Assembly: GCA_021847015.1 (NCBI GenBank)
Contig: JAJZVW010000009.1
Coordinates: 1-64,000 of the forward strand
Reading direction: 5' to 3'
DNA from: Pseudomonadota bacterium
GTDB lineage: Bacteria > Pseudomonadota > Alphaproteobacteria > Rhodospirillales > Magnetospirillaceae
Length of the DNA stretch: 64,000 nucleotides
Shown here: positions 24,617-33,093 of the stretch, one piece after another
How the letters are laid out: the number at the start of each line of letters is the position of its first letter
Position numbering within the stretch: position 1 is the first letter of the stretch
Notes under the pieces: model-generated
Database searches by the model: none
What the model was told of the DNA's origin: nothing
Seen by the model: only the letters and a program-made list of their open reading frames with translations
Program-made: the position numbers and the translations under genes

Positions 24617-25936
24617 GTGCCGGGTTGCGCTAGCGTGCGCGTTCGACGATCCGCACGATGGCCCCCCTTGGTGGAACCGGATTCCTTGACCGCGGCGGAG
24701 CGCGCGGTGGTCGCCGGCCGGTTCGATGCCGCGCTGCGGCTGCTGGCGCGGCTGCCCGACGATGTCCCCGGCCGCGACGCGCTGCTGGGCGCCGCCCATC
24801 TTGGCTGCAAGCATGCGACGGCGGCGCGGGACCACCTGCGCCGGGCGGCGGCGCAGGCACCCGGCGACGCGTCCATCCAGATGCTGCTGGGCCGCGCCCA
24901 CCTGCTCGCCGCCGACCCCGGCGCCGCCGTGCGGGTGTTCGAGCGGCTGGCGGCGGAGGCGCCGGGCCTGCCGGGGTTGGGCGACGCGCTGGCCGCGACT
25001 TATCGCCGGGACGCCCGCTACGGCGATGTGCTGCGGATCGCCCAAACCGATTCCGCGCCGAGCGACCAGATGCTCTACGAGACGGCGCTGAGCCAAGCCG
25101 CCCTCGGCGATGCCGCCGGCAGCATCGCCACCTGGGACACGCTGCTCGCCCGCGCCCCCGATCTGGCCGCCGCCTGGTACGCCAGCCACGCGCCGGCGCT
25201 CGACCTTCTGGGCCCGGCCGAGTCCGAGCGAAGGCTGGAGCGTGCCGCCGCCTGTCCCAAGGCCAACGGCAAGTACCTGGCCATGCTCGCCGCCTACGAC
25301 GTCCTGGCGGGCCGCCAGCCGCGCGACTTTAGGCGCAAGCACGCCCACATGGTGGAATCCGCCGCCGCCCTGCTGCCCGACCTCGCTCCCGGCTGGCGCC
25401 TGTTCGGGGTGGCGCCGGAACTGCTGCGCTGGGCGGTGGCCGAGGCCCGCCGGCCGGGGCTGGTGCTGGAGTTCGGCGTGCGGCGCGGCACCTCGCTGGC
25501 GGCGATCGCCGCCGTCGCCGGCCAGGACGTGCACGGCTTCGATTCCTTCGAGGGACTGCCCGAAGCGTGGAACGGCGCCCCCCGCGGGGTCTTGAGCACC
25601 GGCTGCGAGATGCCGGCGGCGGCGGACGGAATCCGGCTGCACCGCGGCTGGTTCGAGGACACGCTGCCGGCCTTCCTCGCCGCGCATCCCGCGCCTGTGC
25701 GCTTCGCCAACATCGACTGCGACATCTATTCCTCGACCCGCACGGTGCTGACGGCCCTGGCCGGGCGCATCGGGCCGGGTACGGTGCTGGTGTTCGACGA
25801 ATTCATCGGCAACCGCAGCTGGCGCGACGACGAATACCGGGCCTTTCGCGAATTCGCCGCCGCCTATGCCGTGCGCACCCGCATCATCGCCGTCAACTTG
25901 GCCTGCAAACAGGTGGCGATGGTGGTAACGGAGTGA
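24617..25936 (+). CDS. TPR protein fused to a TylF-like methyltransferase
   Basis: The first 220 residues are TPR-like helix pairs (TAAERAVVAGRFDAALRLLARLP). The C-terminal domain has a SAM-binding motif LVLEFGVRRGTSLAAIAAVAG (about 279-299), GFDSFEGLPEAW, ANIDCDIYSST and FDEFIGNRSWRDDEY, typical of TylF/MycF-type enzymes acting on sugars or small molecules. In-frame GTG starts exist at 24617 and 24671; the second is more natural for a TPR protein but no ribosome site decides it. Partners are unknown. Confidence 0.8.
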   Translation: MPGCASVRVRRSARWPPLVEPDSLTAAERAVVAGRFDAALRLLARLPDDVPGRDALLGAAHLGCKHATAARDHLRRAAAQAPGDASIQMLLGRAHLLAADPGAAVRVFERLAAEAPGLPGLGDALAATYRRDARYGDVLRIAQTDSAPSDQMLYETALSQAALGDAAGSIATWDTLLARAPDLAAAWYASHAPALDLLGPAESERRLERAAACPKANGKYLAMLAAYDVLAGRQPRDFRRKHAHMVESAAALLPDLAPGWRLFGVAPELLRWAVAEARRPGLVLEFGVRRGTSLAAIAAVAGQDVHGFDSFEGLPEAWNGAPRGVLSTGCEMPAAADGIRLHRGWFEDTLPAFLAAHPAPVRFANIDCDIYSSTRTVLTALAGRIGPGTVLVFDEFIGNRSWRDDEYRAFREFAAAYAVRTRIIAVNLACKQVAMVVTE

Positions 25937-25972
25937 GCGATTGGTTGCCGCGCACCCCGTTGACCGCCGCGG

Positions 25973-26200
25973 TCAACGGGTTGGCGACCGACTGATCGAC
26001 TTGATCCGCGGCCGCGGCTGACCGGAAATGTCCCCAAGCTCGCGGTCCTGCGCCTCGATTATCGCCCGTGCCGGCGCATCGCCGTCCAGGCCGCCCAGTT
26101 CGGCGCTCGGCACCCGCCGGTTGGAGCGGCGGGAGCCATCCTCGTAGACCACGTCGAACAGGACGAATTCCGTGTCTGCCTTGGTTTTCTTTCGAGCCAT
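25973..26200 (-). CDS. Small hypothetical protein
   Basis: This 75-residue protein begins MARKKTKADTEFVLFDVVYEDGS, and has a charged and polar sequence with an Arg-rich tail. It lies 12 bases downstream of the DEAD-box helicase on the same strand and may be co-transcribed. No family recognised. Confidence 0.55.
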   Translation of the reverse strand: MARKKTKADTEFVLFDVVYEDGSRRSNRRVPSAELGGLDGDAPARAIIEAQDRELGDISGQPRPRIKSISRSPTR

Positions 26201-26212
26201 GAGCGTCTTCCT

Positions 26213-27526
26213 CTATTTCCGTCCCGCACCGGCCGCCGCCGGCTTGCCGCCCAAGGGCTTGGCGGCCCCGCGCCCCTGCCGCGCCACGTCGGCGCGTTGC
26301 CCGGGCCGGGCCGCCTTGCCTGACGGGTTCGACGGTTTCGGCCGTTCCTTGCCGAAGCGCCGGACGGCCCGGTCCGCGGCGGCGACGGGCCGGCGCGGTT
26401 CCAGCCCGGGCACCACATGCACGTCGATGGCCGCCTTGGTGTAGTGCTGAATACGGGGCAGCACGCCGCGGTCGGCGGGCCCCACGAAGGAAATGGCGAT
26501 GCCCTGGGCACCGGCGCGACCGGTGCGGCCGATGCGGTGGACATAGTCCTCGGGCGCGCGGGGCAGATCGAAATTGATCACATGGGTCACATCCCGCACG
26601 TCGATCCCGCGCGCCGCCACATCCGTGGCCACCAGCATCCGGACCGTGCCTGCGCGAAGCTTATCCAGAGTCCGGTTCCGCTCGCCCTGGGTCATGTCGC
26701 CATGCAAGGCGGCGGCGGCATGGCCCGCCTGGACGAGGCCCTGCGCCAGCGTGTCGGCGTCCCGCTTGGTGGCGGTGAACACGATGGCCTTGGCAACGTC
26801 GGCGGACGCGGCGAAATGGTGGAGCAAACGGCGTTTGTGGGCCAGATCGTCGGCATGGTGGACGCGCTGGTCGATGCGCGCCGGGCTTTCGCCATGCTCG
26901 ATGGCGACGCGAACCGGGTCGGACAGCAGCCGCTCCGCGATCTTGGCCATCCGCTGGTCCCATGTGGCCGTGAACAGCAGGGTCTGCCGCGCCGTGCCGC
27001 ACGCGGCCGCGATGGCCTCCACGTCCTCGAGAAATCCCAGGTCGAGCATACGGTCGGCCTCGTCCAGGATCAGCACCTCGACCCCGCCCAGATCCAGCCG
27101 CCCGCGCTGTAGGTGGTCACGCAAGCGGCCGGGTGTAGCCACCACCACGTCGACCGGGCGGGACAGCAGCCGCAACTGGTCGCGGTACGGCATGCCCCCG
27201 ACCAGTTCGACGGTGTTCAGGTTCAGGAATTTTCCGAGCTTGCGCGCGGCCAGCAACACCTGGCGCGCCAACTCGCGGGTCGGGGCGAGGACCAGGATTC
27301 GCGGCAGCCCCGCCGGACGGGGAACCCGCCCCCCGGCGAGGCGGTTCAGCGACGGCAGCAGGAACGCGGCGGTCTTTCCTGTGCCGGTATGCGCCGTAGC
27401 CAGGACATCCCGCCCCGCCACGGCCGGCGGAATGGTGGCCACCTGAACAGGCGTTGGGTCGGCATAACCCTCAGCCGCGAGAGCTTTCTGAATCAAGGGA
27501 TGCAGGTCGATATCGGCGAAGGACAA
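26213..27526 (-). CDS. DEAD-box RNA helicase
   Basis: This is an RNA helicase of the RhlE/RhlB type that acts in ribosome assembly or RNA decay. It has the Q motif (FADIDL...GYADPTPVQ), motif I AHTGTGKT, PTRELA, ATPGRL, the DEAD box, SAT as TATWDQ, DVAARGIDV and HRIGRTGRAG in order, then a basic Gly/Ala/Lys tail. The frame is open upstream to 27799 but has no natural start there. TTG at 27524-27526, preceded by GAGAGGAAGAG, gives the usual DEAD-box N-terminus (437 residues). An ATG start may have been lost. Confidence 0.88.
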   Translation of the reverse strand: MSFADIDLHPLIQKALAAEGYADPTPVQVATIPPAVAGRDVLATAHTGTGKTAAFLLPSLNRLAGGRVPRPAGLPRILVLAPTRELARQVLLAARKLGKFLNLNTVELVGGMPYRDQLRLLSRPVDVVVATPGRLRDHLQRGRLDLGGVEVLILDEADRMLDLGFLEDVEAIAAACGTARQTLLFTATWDQRMAKIAERLLSDPVRVAIEHGESPARIDQRVHHADDLAHKRRLLHHFAASADVAKAIVFTATKRDADTLAQGLVQAGHAAAALHGDMTQGERNRTLDKLRAGTVRMLVATDVAARGIDVRDVTHVINFDLPRAPEDYVHRIGRTGRAGAQGIAISFVGPADRGVLPRIQHYTKAAIDVHVVPGLEPRRPVAAADRAVRRFGKERPKPSNPSGKAARPGQRADVARQGRGAAKPLGGKPAAAGAGRK

Positions 27527-27827
27527 AGTCTCTTCCTCTCTCTCATGGACGAAATGCGTTGTTCTGGGCGCGCCATCGATCGCACGGCCCTTGGCGGGAG
27601 GAGTCAAAAAGAGGAAGAAGTGTCCACGCAGGAGCGGCCCATTTCGGGACCACCCGGATGTTATGGCAACGTCTCTCTCAAGAGACGAACATGCCTCCAG
27701 CGATCGAACCGAGCGAACATACGGTGCGGTGGCGGCCAAGCCAAGCGCATTCTGCCCGCCCGCCGCCGAGGGGGCGGATTCACAACGGAAATGCGCCACG
27801 GGCCGCGGCGAACACCCCGATCACACC
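27527..27827. other. Gene-free interval of about 300 bases
   Basis: It lies between the helicase start and the dienelactone hydrolase stop, both minus strand. Open frames here lack ribosome sites. Nothing specific is seen; it should hold the helicase promoter. Confidence 0.4.
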
Positions 27828-28547
27828 CTATGGCGAAAACATCTCGTCGAAAAAATCCCGCATCGCCACCCACGAACGGCTGTCGGCCTTCGCATTATAA
27901 GCCGCCCCTTTGGCATTGTCGTCGCCGGCATTCCAGTCGGTGAAGCTGTGGACGGCGCCGCCATAAAGGACCATCTGCCAGTCCACCCCGCCCTCGCGCA
28001 TTTCGCGTTGGAACGCCTGGACGGCGTCGGTGGGCACATGGGGATCGTCGGCGCCGTGCAGGACCAGGACGCGGGCCCGGATGGTCCGGGCGTCCTCGGG
28101 CGTGGGCGTGTCGAGGGCGCCGTGAAAGCTGACCACCCCCAGGAGGTCGGCGCCGCTGCGAACCAGCTCAAGGGCGCCCTGGCCGCCGAAGCAATAGCCG
28201 ATGGCCGCCAGCCGCGCCGCATCGACGCCCGGAAGCGTGCGCAAGGCGTCCAGCCCGGCCGCAGCCCGGGCCCGCAGCAGCGGGCGGTCCGCCCGGTATT
28301 TGCCGGCTTCCCGGGCCGCCTCGGCGCGTTCCTTGGGCCGCACACCCTTGCCGTAGATATCGGCGACGAAGGCCACATAGCCCAGCTCGGCGATCATTTC
28401 GGCACGCTTCCGGGCATAGGCGTCGATGCCGTGCCACGCCGGCAGCACCAGGATTCCGGGCCGCCTGCCCTGGCCGGCGCCGCCATGCGCGGCATACCCC
28501 TCAAGGGCGATTCCGCCGTGGCTGTATTCGATGGTCTCGGTCTTCAT
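27828..28547 (-). CDS. Dienelactone hydrolase family protein
   Basis: This alpha/beta hydrolase has 239 residues. The nucleophile motif GYCFGG (Cys in place of Ser, about residues 117-122) is the DLH signature, followed by VLVLHGADDPHVP with the acid and AVHSFTDW with the histidine. The family opens dienelactones in chlorocatechol breakdown but many members have other ester substrates. Start at 28547 has GGAGGA 5 bases upstream. It is not clustered with catabolic genes. Confidence 0.85.
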   Translation of the reverse strand: MKTETIEYSHGGIALEGYAAHGGAGQGRRPGILVLPAWHGIDAYARKRAEMIAELGYVAFVADIYGKGVRPKERAEAAREAGKYRADRPLLRARAAAGLDALRTLPGVDAARLAAIGYCFGGQGALELVRSGADLLGVVSFHGALDTPTPEDARTIRARVLVLHGADDPHVPTDAVQAFQREMREGGVDWQMVLYGGAVHSFTDWNAGDDNAKGAAYNAKADSRSWVAMRDFFDEMFSP

Positions 28548-28744
28548 CCCGTCCTCCGGCCGATCCGCCCGCACGCCACGGTAACCCCGGGGCGCCGCGC
28601 GGGAAACCCTTACCGACGGTTACGTGCGGCCGGTGGCAGGTGCCGCCCGGGTAGTGCGTCAGTTTGAAATCTGACGGCTCTTGACGGGGTGGTGCGTCAG
28701 GACCGCGTCTCCTATATGCTTAGCGGAAAGCACAAGGAGGCTCT

Positions 28745-28996
28745 ATGCCTAAAGGCCCCAAAGGACAGAAGCGCCCCGCTGACGTGATTGGCGCCGCCAT
28801 CATGGTGGCGAAGATCGCTACGGGCGAGATCACGGAAACTGACGCCACTGAAGCCGACGACGGCAAGGACCCAGCCGCGAAGGCGCTGGGGAAGAAGGGC
28901 GGCAAGGCTCGGGCAGACAAACTCACACATGAGCGGATGTCTGAAATTGCCAAGCGAGCCGCCAAGGTGCGGTGGTCTCGCAGCGGCAAGAAGTAG
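28745..28996 (+). CDS. Small basic protein of the GGKARA family, cargo of transposon 1
   Basis: This 83-residue protein starts after a strong AAGGAGG. It begins MPKGPKGQKRPADVIGAAIM, has an acidic middle and ends with GGKARADKLTHERMSEIAKR AAKVRW. It is nearly the same as the small protein at 51401-51634 in transposon 2. The C-terminal motif recurs in the small protein at 31749-32000 and at the start of the P63C protein. Nucleic-acid binding is likely from composition. It reads inward from the left end. Confidence 0.75.
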   Translation: MPKGPKGQKRPADVIGAAIMVAKIATGEITETDATEADDGKDPAAKALGKKGGKARADKLTHERMSEIAKRAAKVRWSRSGKK

Positions 28997-29081
28997 AATT
29001 CTGTCACGGCACGCACGAATCTGCTGGACGAGTTCCGTGTGAGTGTGGCATTGTCCGCTCATCCAAGACGGTGAGCGAGCT

Positions 29082-29588
29082 ATGGCAAGCAACTTCTTTT
29101 CCGCACTGGAGGCGGAGATCTCTGACCTCCAAGCCGCGCTAGAGGCCGACCCTCGCTTCATTAAGTTGCGCGAACTTCAGCGTGTCAGGGACCTGTATAT
29201 GGGCGTGCAGCCTCCGGCCGCGACGGTCGCCCCCCCCCCTGCGCAAGAAGAGGATTTCGGCACGACTGCCAGAGGCATCGGTCGGCGCACATCTCCGGAG
29301 CGGGCGCAGCTAAAGGCCGCCGTTATCGAAATTCTGCGGGGCAAGACAGTTCCCACCCCCACCATCATGTTGCTCAATTTGCTGATGGAAAAGGGGCTGG
29401 TCCCTGCCGGGAATAGCCCTGCCAATTCGCTCAGCGCCATGCTCTCGCAGGCTAAGGGCGAGTTTAAGCCGCACGGGCGCGCAGGATGGACCCTGATTGA
29501 TGGGGCCGATCCGAGCGCCAGAAACACCGAAGCCGCTGATGCCGACCCCACGAAGGAGACATCAACGGCTTCTATGAGTCCCGCTTGA
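29082..29588 (+). CDS. Winged-helix-like hypothetical protein, cargo of transposon 1
   Basis: This 168-residue protein has an N-terminal acidic coiled segment (FSALEAEISDLQAALEADPRF), a proline-rich linker and a C-terminal domain in which AAVIEILRGKTVPTPTIMLLNLLMEKG and FKPHGRAGWTL look like a winged helix. It follows the small basic protein with 85 bases between. It occupies the place held by the P63C or ATPase gene in the other modules. Function unknown. Confidence 0.55.
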   Translation: MASNFFSALEAEISDLQAALEADPRFIKLRELQRVRDLYMGVQPPAATVAPPPAQEEDFGTTARGIGRRTSPERAQLKAAVIEILRGKTVPTPTIMLLNLLMEKGLVPAGNSPANSLSAMLSQAKGEFKPHGRAGWTLIDGADPSARNTEAADADPTKETSTASMSPA

Positions 29589-29763
29589 TCAGCGGGAGAA
29601 CCACACACCCGGTCGGCTCGTAAATCCGATGCCAGGAGGTGGCACATGAAATAGAATTGATGCAGATCTGCGGGCAGCTTTCCGATTGATCGTCGGGAGG
29701 CTACCCCGATCTACGCCTGACCTTATGAAATGATATCGATTCCGTCAAGGAAAAGGTGGTGTC

Positions 29764-30660
29764 TCAGTTTGAAATTTCGGCCTCAGCGGCACCCCGCTTC
29801 CGATAGGCGGCGGGACGCTTCGGCGCTTCCGCCCGCGCGTCGATCAGCGCGACAATATCATCCATGTTCCACAGCCGATCCGTGACGCCTGCCGCCATCG
29901 CGGGCGTGACCTTGAGCGTCTTATGGATGCGGACGAAGTTGTAGAACATGACGTGCAGCGCCACGGCGTGGGCGTGGTTCTCGACCTTCTTGGAAAAGGC
30001 GTTGGTCAGGCGGGTGAACCGGCGCATGTGCATCCGCATGGTGAGGTTTGAACGCTCCACGTAGCTGGTGGAGACGTGCGCCTTGTCCGGGTTGCCGGTG
30101 ATGGCCTCTTTCTTGGCTCCGATGCATTGGGCCGGGCTGTAACGCCGGGTCGCGTCGGCAGCTTCACCGTACAGCTTCACCAGCATGGCGTAGTCCACCT
30201 CATCCCCGAAGGCGTCTTCCACGGCATTCAGATAGGCCTTGTGCCCGTCCGTGGTCAGTTGGACGCGAGTAGCCAGCCGTGACCGCAGATCGTCTATCAG
30301 CGCCCATGCGTATTCGCTGTCCCGGCCGCCAACGAGGTAGCTGATCATCAGCTTGGTGTCGGCATCCAGCGCCGTCCACGTCCAGGTGTCCCCAGCGGCT
30401 TCGGGAGCGGCCTTCGCATCCTTCACGTTCTTCTGCTTGCAGTGGGTGAAGGACCAAATCTCGTCGCACTGGACCCGACGGGCCTTTACGTCCCGAACGT
30501 GCTCATCGTGGTAGGCGGCGCACGCGGCACCGGCATCCACCAGCATCTTTGTCACGGTGTTGATGCTTACATCCACCACCCGCGAGATGGCGCGGAGCGA
30601 CGATCCCTCACACAGGAGGTTCAGGATTTGGATGCGCTTGGCGTGAGGGAGCTTGTTCAT
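29764..30660 (-). CDS. IS1-family-like DDE transposase (transposon 1)
   Basis: This 298-residue protein has an N-terminal helix-turn-helix ([24 protein letters not shown]), and a DDE domain with Asp in VQCDEIWSF, Asp in TTDGHKAYL and Glu in [16 protein letters not shown]. The last block parallels IS1 InsB. The stop lies inside the transposon end at 29755. ATG 30660 is used because it matches the start of the copy at 48825-49727. The two transposases share identical C-terminal 50 residues and diverge elsewhere. Confidence 0.85.
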   Translation of the reverse strand: MNKLPHAKRIQILNLLCEGSSLRAISRVVDVSINTVTKMLVDAGAACAAYHDEHVRDVKARRVQCDEIWSFTHCKQKNVKDAKAAPEAAGDTWTWTALDADTKLMISYLVGGRDSEYAWALIDDLRSRLATRVQLTTDGHKAYLNAVEDAFGDEVDYAMLVKLYGEAADATRRYSPAQCIGAKKEAITGNPDKAHVSTSYVERSNLTMRMHMRRFTRLTNAFSKKVENHAHAVALHVMFYNFVRIHKTLKVTPAMAAGVTDRLWNMDDIVALIDARAEAPKRPAAYRKRGAAEAEISN

Positions 30661-30710
30661 TTCCGCGCTCATGCATAACGTTCACTTTCAATATCCTACT
30701 TGTTTCTCCC

Positions 30711-30732
30711 TATAATGCAAGTTATAACTTGC
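30711..30732 (+). promoter_or_regulatory. -10 box and 16-bp operator-like palindrome
   Basis: TATAAT at 30711-30716 is followed immediately by the perfect palindrome GCAAGTTATAACTTGC (30717-30732). It lies between the divergent transposase and P63C genes, 28 bases before the P63C start. The dyad at the likely transcription start suggests repressor control. No such site is seen in transposon 2. Confidence 0.6.
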
Positions 30733-30759
30733 TTCGGCGGCCATTTGAAGGAGGTTGAG

Positions 30760-31752
30760 ATGGTTGAGCGATCAGCTGGGAAATCTCGCGGGGGCGACGC
30801 TCGCGCAAATGCGCTTACGGCAGAGCGGCGGAAGGAGATATCTCGCATGGGGGTTGAGGCGAAAAAGGCCCGCGCCCAGATGCCCAAGGCGACTCACTCC
30901 GGTGTACTGCAGATCGGGGGAAGTGAAATCCGATGCTTTGTGCTGGATGATGGGCGCAGAGTGCTATCTGGACGCGGTCTCACGGGCGCCATCGGCATGA
31001 AAGGCCGTGGCCAAGGTGTGGCCAGAATTTCGGCCAATAAGCTCATAAAATCAAGCAATAACAGTGAGTTGCTTGTGGCCATCGAAAACCCGATCAAGTT
31101 CATCGGCAAGTCCCCAAAAGGTCGCGATGAACCTAGTGACGGGTTTGAGGCCACCGTTCTCCAAGAAATATGCGAGGCGATATTAACCGCCCGCGATAAT
31201 GGGGAGATAAGAACAGAACATGATATGCGCTACGCGCAGCAGGCGGACGTTCTCATTCGGGGATTTGCCCGCGTCGGCATTGTGGCGCTGGTGGATGAGG
31301 CGACAGGCTATCAGAGAGACCGCGCAAGAGATGCCCTGGCGAAGATTCTTGAAGCATATGTCGCGAAGGAACTCCAGCCGTGGGTGAAGACATTTGACAA
31401 CGACTATTACGAAAATATGTTCCGACTTCGTGGCCTGCCATATCCGCCGGAGAAGACGAATTACCGTCCAAGTTATTTCGGCCACCTGACCAACGACGTG
31501 GTGTATAGCCGCCTTGCTCCAGGAGTGCTCACCGCTCTTAAGGAAGAGGCAAAACGTGAGAGAAAAGGAACAAAGTTATTCCAACACCTGAACCCCGGAT
31601 ATGGGCGCCAAGAACTTCTTAAACATCTTGGCATGGTTGTTGGCATGATGAAGATATCAGACAATTGGTCTGATTTCATGCACAAGCTCAACCGGGTTGC
31701 GTGTAGATATGACCAGACAATGCTGCTGGACCTTGAAGAGACAGATCGCTAG
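30760..31752 (+). CDS. P63C-domain protein, cargo of transposon 1
   Basis: This 330-residue protein follows GGAGG by 6 bases. The C-terminal half has the P63C pattern: YVAKELQPWVKTF, YYENMFRLRGLPYPP, then RPSYFGHLTNDVVYSRLAPG and a final helical part. P63C domains occur in phage and mobile-element proteins of unknown role. The N-terminus (GGDARANALTAERRKEIS) copies the motif of the small basic proteins beside it. It is tail-to-tail with the next gene, overlapping by 4 bases. Confidence 0.8.
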   Translation: MVERSAGKSRGGDARANALTAERRKEISRMGVEAKKARAQMPKATHSGVLQIGGSEIRCFVLDDGRRVLSGRGLTGAIGMKGRGQGVARISANKLIKSSNNSELLVAIENPIKFIGKSPKGRDEPSDGFEATVLQEICEAILTARDNGEIRTEHDMRYAQQADVLIRGFARVGIVALVDEATGYQRDRARDALAKILEAYVAKELQPWVKTFDNDYYENMFRLRGLPYPPEKTNYRPSYFGHLTNDVVYSRLAPGVLTALKEEAKRERKGTKLFQHLNPGYGRQELLKHLGMVVGMMKISDNWSDFMHKLNRVACRYDQTMLLDLEETDR

Positions 31753-32000
31753 CGCGTTTCCCACCTCTTGGCGGCGGCGCGTTTTGCGATCTCGGCCCGC
31801 TGCTCTGGCGTCAACGCCTCGGCGCGGGCCTTTCCGCCCTTCTGTCCACCTAGCCGCCCCAAGGCGACGGCATGAGGGTTCTTCCCCTCTTCCTCGGGGG
31901 TGGGTGGCGCTTGGTCTTCGGCCTCGCCCGTAGCGATATCGACGATAAGCGTGGCAAGCTGGTTCGGGTCGCGCGGGCGCTTGGGGTGCTTCGTGCTCAT
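31749..32000 (-). CDS. Small basic GGKARA-family protein, cargo-side end of transposon 1
   Basis: This 83-residue protein begins MSTKHPKRPRDPNQLATLIV, has an acidic Pro/Glu middle and ends GGKARAEALTPEQRAEIAKR AAAKRW. It is the same layout as the 28745 and 51401 proteins but with a diverged N-terminus. It reads inward from the right transposon end. The steady presence of such a gene beside that end suggests a role in transposition or in cargo control. Confidence 0.7.
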   Translation of the reverse strand: MSTKHPKRPRDPNQLATLIVDIATGEAEDQAPPTPEEEGKNPHAVALGRLGGQKGGKARAEALTPEQRAEIAKRAAAKRWETR

Positions 32001-32119
32001 GGTGTAGAAGATAGTCGATGCACCACGGCTATGCCACACCGCTCAAGCACGAGCGGGTGGGGCCGGATTTCAAACTGAGACACTACCGCCGCCCGTCAAA
32101 GTTTGTAAATCAATCGAAC

Positions 32120-32192
32120 TTGTGAAAGAACGCCCATTGAAAACATCGGCGTTTTTCCGTCGGAATCGAGCGGAACGGGCATTCTTTCACAA
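32120..32192. terminator. Inverted repeat between transposon 1 and the alkA-like gene
   Basis: TTGTGAAAGAACGCCCA (32120-32136) pairs with CGGGCATTCTTTCACAA (32176-32192) with two mismatches. It lies just downstream of the glycosylase stop at 32197. It could be a terminator or a remnant of another small repeat. No clear T-run follows the stem on the minus strand. Confidence 0.4.
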
Positions 32193-32196
32193 ACTC

Positions 32197-33093
32197 TCAG
32201 TATGCGACCGCCGACCGCATCGCCCAGAGATGCGCGGTGACCAACGCGCGCCACGGCGAGAATTCGGCCAGCCAGCGTTTCGCGTCGTTCTCGGCGATCC
32301 TGTCCGGGATCCCGAGCAGCAACTGCAACTCACGGCGGAATGCGGCGTCGCCGTGCAGCGATCCGTCCAGCCAGCCGAAACCGCGCAGCAGCGTGTAATC
32401 GACGGTCCAGGGGCCGATGCCGCGGACCCGCGACAGCCGCTCGCGGATATCGTCCACCGGCAGCGTTCCCGCCCACGCATCCAGGGGCAGTGCGCCCTCC
32501 ACAACCTTGCCGGCGGCCACGATCAGCGACCGCGCCTTCGCCTGCGAAAACCCCGCCCGGCGCAATTCCGCCTCGGTCAGCCGGGCGACCCCGCCGGCAT
32601 CCGGATAGCAGAGCAGCCCGCCGGAATGCCTCAGGCCGGCGGCTTCGATCAGGTTTCGACGCAAGGAAACGGCGGCGCGGACACTGATCTGCTGTCCGGC
32701 GATGGCCCAGGTCAGGGCCTCGAACGGGGTCGGCGCGAGCGGCACCCGCAACCCGGGCCGTCGGGCGATCAGCGGTCCCAGGAGCGGATGGGTGCGGTAT
32801 CGGCGCTCGAAGTCTTCGATCGGCTGCGTCAGGCCCAGCATGCGCCGCACCATGCGCTCCAGCCGGCCCCGCCCACCATCCGCCGACGGGCCATCGACCG
32901 CCAACTCGGCATGGGCATGTCCAGCCTGGAACGCGATGCCGAGGCACGCCGCCCGTCCCTCCCATGAAATCCCCTTTTGCAGAGTGTCCGTGCCGACCCG
33001 CTCGGCCACCATCAAGGGATCGCGTTTGTGGAAGGCGAGAATGTCCGCCGCGCGGAAGTCGGCCGGCAAGGCGATCACGCACGCCAGCGTCAT
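32197..33093 (-). CDS. DNA-3-methyladenine glycosylase II (AlkA-like)
   Basis: It removes alkylated bases from DNA. The 298-residue protein has an N-terminal AlkA-like domain and a helix-hairpin-helix-GPD core: ALTWAIAGQQISVRAA, then LSRVRGIGPWTVDYTLLRGF (about residues 223-242) with the Lys-less HhH and the catalytic Asp in WTVDY. It overlaps the ada gene by 4 bases (TGATG type), so both repair functions are made together. Confidence 0.88.
   Translation of the reverse strand: MTLACVIALPADFRAADILAFHKRDPLMVAERVGTDTLQKGISWEGRAACLGIAFQAGHAHAELAVDGPSADGGRGRLERMVRRMLGLTQPIEDFERRYRTHPLLGPLIARRPGLRVPLAPTPFEALTWAIAGQQISVRAAVSLRRNLIEAAGLRHSGGLLCYPDAGGVARLTEAELRRAGFSQAKARSLIVAAGKVVEGALPLDAWAGTLPVDDIRERLSRVRGIGPWTVDYTLLRGFGWLDGSLHGDAAFRRELQLLLGIPDRIAENDAKRWLAEFSPWRALVTAHLWAMRSAVAY

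Larger units (their letters stand above)
28650..32087. mobile_element. IS1-like transposon 1 with cargo, flanked by an 8-bp duplication
   Basis: The left end GGTAGTGCGTCAGTTTGAAAT starts at 28650, and the complement of the right end (GGTAGTGTCTCAGTTTGAAA) finishes at 32087. GCCGCCCG flanks both sides exactly (28642-28649 and 32088-32095), a target duplication of the size IS1 makes. The ends resemble IS1 ends (GGTnnTG). Inside are a transposase, a P63C protein, a winged-helix-like protein and two related small basic proteins. An extra transposase-side end (GGTGGTGTCTCAG) lies internally at 29755, so the unit is two modules fused. Confidence 0.85.
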
